Shown piece after piece: positions 6,182 through 8,332 of a DNA stretch of 8,332 bases. Location of the stretch: contig JAYTOA010000117.1 of the NCBI GenBank assembly GCA_043748015.1, forward strand, positions 1-8,332, written 5' to 3'. Under the pieces are notes generated by a model. That model was given only the letters and a program-made list of their open reading frames with translations. It had not been told where the DNA came from and searched no databases. Numbering within the stretch: the first letter of the stretch is position 1; every line of letters starts with the position of its first letter. Source of the DNA: JAIBBG01 sp043748015 (GTDB lineage Bacteria; Bacteroidota; Bacteroidia; Flavobacteriales_D; Sanyastnellaceae). Position numbers and translations under genes: made by a program.

Positions 6182-7222
6182 ATGTCATTGCGATTGCGCA
6201 TACACCGAATGCTTCACTGGGAATACTGGCCCATGTGGATGATCTACGGACCGATCATACCTGTATGGCTATACTATGCATTGCGTACCCGCTCGCTGTT
6301 CTTTTTTAATACTTCCAATCCAACATTCAAGAATGGAGGTATGGCCATGGAGTCGAAAAAAGACATTTACAATTTAATACCGGAGCAGTTTATTCCGCGC
6401 ACAATACTTGTTGAGACATCAGATCATTCACGAGCAGTGCTAAACAAAATTTCACGTGCCGGCATTCGATTTCCATTCATTGCAAAACCGGATATAGGCA
6501 TGAAGGCCTTTGCAGTGGCAGTAATTCACAACGAAGAAGAACTATGGGAATATGCTTCGAAACTTGAAGGCCCTTACCTCATTCAACATTTAATTAAATA
6601 CCCTAAAGAAATTGGAATCTTTTACTATCGTTTTCCGAAAGAGGAAAAAGGACACATTTCCGGAATGGTAGAAAAAGAATTTCTGACCGTCACAGGAGAT
6701 GGTGTTAACAGCATTCGCACTATCGTTCAAAACGAATCGCGAGGAGCAATGCGGATGAAAGCACTTCAGAAATTACATGGCGATAGATTGGACGCTGTGC
6801 TAATGCTTGGCGAAAAATTCATACTCGTACCATACGGCAGTCATACAAGGGGTGCTCGTTTTTTTGATGTAACCAATGAACTCAACGAGAATCTTCTTCA
6901 AACAATTGACAAGATTTGTAGGAAAGTTCCCGGTTTCTATTATGGAAGACTCGATGTGCGTTACAATACGATGGAAGAATTGTCTGTCGGTAAAAACTTC
7001 AGCATCATTGAAATCAATGGAGCCGGAAGTGAGCCTACGCATATTTACGACACACGCCATTCCATCTTTTACGCGTGGCGTGAAATCATCCGACACTGGA
7101 AAATTCTCTTCCGCATCAGCAAGTTGAACAACGCACGCGGATATTCCTATCTATCTTTCGCCGCCGGATGGAAAATGATTTTTGAAAACAACCGGCTTGA
7201 AGAAAGACTCAAATCAATCTGA
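6182..7222 (+). CDS. Membrane-anchored ATP-grasp ligase (D-Ala-D-Ala ligase-like)
   Basis: This 346-residue protein has the ATP-grasp layout. FPFIAKPDIG (97-106) holds the ATP-contacting Lys102, YLIQHLI (132-138) is the hinge-like strand, the glycine loop is VTGDGVNS (170-177), and Asp258 (GRLDVR), Glu277 and Asn279 (IIEING) are the likely Mg-ATP ligands. Such enzymes join a carboxylate to an amine, thiol or hydroxyl through an acyl-phosphate. Before the fold, residues 14-35 form an aromatic-rich hydrophobic segment followed by LRTRS, probably a membrane anchor. FFFNTSNPTFKNGGMAMESK (40-59) precedes the first catalytic part and looks like a conserved linker. It is not a normal D-Ala-D-Ala ligase, since the N-terminal substrate domain is replaced. 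It starts 6 nt after the NRDE gene, so it is co-transcribed. The acceptor is unknown. Confidence 0.85.
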   Translation: MSLRLRIHRMLHWEYWPMWMIYGPIIPVWLYYALRTRSLFFFNTSNPTFKNGGMAMESKKDIYNLIPEQFIPRTILVETSDHSRAVLNKISRAGIRFPFIAKPDIGMKAFAVAVIHNEEELWEYASKLEGPYLIQHLIKYPKEIGIFYYRFPKEEKGHISGMVEKEFLTVTGDGVNSIRTIVQNESRGAMRMKALQKLHGDRLDAVLMLGEKFILVPYGSHTRGARFFDVTNELNENLLQTIDKICRKVPGFYYGRLDVRYNTMEELSVGKNFSIIEINGAGSEPTHIYDTRHSIFYAWREIIRHWKILFRISKLNNARGYSYLSFAAGWKMIFENNRLEERLKSI

Positions 7223-7231
7223 TAATTAAAG

Positions 7232-7807
7232 ATGAAGACTACATTATCCCTCGCACTACTTTTCGTTTTCACAACAGTGTTTGCACAAACAGATCCGACT
7301 GTGCCAATTGTGGAGCGCAAATATTCTGCAGGATTGCATTTACAAGCCTATCCTGCCGGATTGATACCAACCATTGCTGTTGAAATTCCAACTGGGAAAC
7401 GAGCATACATTTTTATGCGTGCCGGAATGAACTTCGCTGACCGAAAAGACTTTAGTCCATATAACGAGAATGAAGTCGGACAAGGCGTTGGCGGAACACT
7501 CGGCTACAGATTAGAATTTCAAACAGGAAAAGGAAGAGTAAAAACAGGTATCAATTTCGACGTATGGAATATGCGTATTCAATGGAAAAATGACATCGGT
7601 AAAACTTACGAATCAATAGGACATACTTTTACTATGGTTGCTCAACCATGGGTAGATGCTGGTTACTATTTACCGTTCGCTCAACAAAAATTCGAAGCGT
7701 TTTTAGGACTAGGATTTGGACGAGAGATCAACGCAATCACGCTTGGTAAAGAGGTCGCGGCCGATTTTATGGGTAGTGCTTTCGTCGGTGTTTCAGCGAA
7801 ATTCTAA
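7232..7807 (+). CDS. Small outer-membrane beta-barrel protein, function unknown
   Basis: This 191-residue protein has a signal peptide (MKTTLSLALLFVFTTVFA, likely cut before Gln19). The rest has alternating hydrophobic and polar residues with many aromatic and glycine positions, such as YIFMRAGMNF, GTLGYRLEF and FEAFLGLGFG, and ends in Phe (SAKF), the usual C-terminal residue of outer-membrane beta-barrels. The size suits an eight-stranded OmpA/OmpX-like barrel. No peptidoglycan-binding domain, plug domain or catalytic motif is seen. The gene starts 9 nt after the ATP-grasp stop with an AATTAAAG leader, so it is probably the last member of the operon. It might handle the product of the upstream genes or only be co-transcribed. 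Confidence 0.78.
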   Translation: MKTTLSLALLFVFTTVFAQTDPTVPIVERKYSAGLHLQAYPAGLIPTIAVEIPTGKRAYIFMRAGMNFADRKDFSPYNENEVGQGVGGTLGYRLEFQTGKGRVKTGINFDVWNMRIQWKNDIGKTYESIGHTFTMVAQPWVDAGYYLPFAQQKFEAFLGLGFGREINAITLGKEVAADFMGSAFVGVSAKF

Positions 7808-7936
7808 TACACATTTCACAAGTGCTCTTGCTTTGTTCGGTCTGGTTGTATTACCGCACCCATTCTTGAATACGCACTTCATTCGCTATTCAACATCCTA
7901 ATTTAGTGCTTCACTTTTATTGTAAATCAAAAGAGC

Positions 7937-8332
7937 GTGACTTCTCCATCCCTGGAAGAAATATATAACCAGTATAAAAACAGGGTTTACAACCTTGCGC
8001 TTCACTATGTGGGCCGGACAGAAGATGCTGAAGAAATCACACAAGACGTGTTCGTTGCTGTCTATCAATCTATGGATGCTTTCAAAAATGAATCTTCTAT
8101 TTATACCTGGATTCACAAAATCACCATCAACAAATCGTTGGATTTCATCAAATCGAGAAAGAGAAAAAAGCGTTGGGGAGCGATGACCTCCATTTTCCAA
8201 TATGATGCCGAATCTGCTCAAAAAGATTTTATCGAGCTGCAACATCCGGGAATCGAAATGGAACAAAAGGAAACGATGAATGCAATTTATCGGGGTATTC
8301 AAACTTTGCCCGACCAACAAAAAACAGCATTG
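7937..8332 (+). CDS. ECF-type RNA polymerase sigma factor, 3' end outside window
   Basis: The frame is open from 7937 to the window end (132 codons) and is cut by the edge. Region 2 of sigma-70 is complete: YKNRVYNLALHYVGRTEDAE (13-32), EEITQDVFVAVYQSM (32-46), then SSIYTWIHKITINKSLDFIKS (53-73), which covers the -10-recognition and core-binding helices. A basic linker (RKRKKR, 74-79) follows, and IYRGIQTLPDQQKTAL (117-132) is the start of region 4. ECF factors direct a small regulon and are usually held by an anti-sigma factor, often the next gene. The start is GTG at 7937, preceded by AAAAGAG. An in-frame TAG at 7904-7906 bounds it upstream, and no ATG lies between. No ATG occurs within the frame before codon 46, which would remove most of region 2. 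Confidence 0.9.
   Translation, partial: MTSPSLEEIYNQYKNRVYNLALHYVGRTEDAEEITQDVFVAVYQSMDAFKNESSIYTWIHKITINKSLDFIKSRKRKKRWGAMTSIFQYDAESAQKDFIELQHPGIEMEQKETMNAIYRGIQTLPDQQKTAL

Noticed and set aside
7898..8320. 140-codon minus-strand frame at the right edge
   Set aside because: It lies opposite the ECF sigma factor, whose region 2 and region 4 motifs are clear; the antisense product has no domain features.

Overview
The window looks like a chromosomal segment from a Bacteroidota bacterium (Cytophagales or Chitinophagales type). The evidence is an AT-leaning composition, export signals ending in the S/A-Q form typical of the phylum (VYS|Q, VFA|Q), A-rich leaders instead of strong Shine-Dalgarno sites, and gene families common in this group: lipoprotein M49 peptidase, short DoxX-like protein, NRDE/TANGO2-like protein and ECF sigma factor. 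The assignment is inferred from protein family and style; there is no rRNA or other taxonomic marker.

Layout. Positions 1-236 are non-coding and repetitive: two near-identical copies of a 56-64 bp element, three copies of a GGGAnnGCGCTC motif, and a perfect 9-bp-stem hairpin just beyond the stop of the first gene. Positions 237-2279 (minus strand) encode a complete M49 (dipeptidyl-peptidase III type) zinc peptidase with a lipoprotein signal. A divergent 179 bp intergenic region separates it from a 75-residue, secreted, very basic protein of unknown function (2459-2686). A 340 bp gene-free stretch follows.

The remaining genes are all on the plus strand. Two translationally coupled genes come first: a DoxX-like membrane protein (3027-3428) and an alpha/beta hydrolase that is probably exported (3425-4282, GTG start inside the preceding stop region). 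After a 65 bp gap comes a tight block: LysE/RhtB-type exporter (4348-4989), DinB-fold protein (4986-5471), NRDE/TANGO2-like protein with Cys2 (5459-6175), membrane-anchored ATP-grasp ligase (6182-7222) and a small outer-membrane beta-barrel protein (7232-7807). Overlaps of 4 and 13 nt and gaps of 6 and 9 nt strongly suggest one transcript. A new unit starts at 7937 with an ECF sigma factor that runs off the window end.

How the genes may work together. The exporter to ATP-grasp block (with or without the barrel) is the best candidate for an undescribed system. It combines a possible ligase, a possible Ntn-type hydrolase or ligand-binding protein, a DinB metal-site protein, an inner-membrane exporter and an outer-membrane protein, which could make or modify a small amino-acid-like or thiol metabolite and move it. 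That is inference: each family is recognisable, but no substrate can be read from the sequence. No CRISPR array, tRNA, rRNA, transposase or phage gene was seen.
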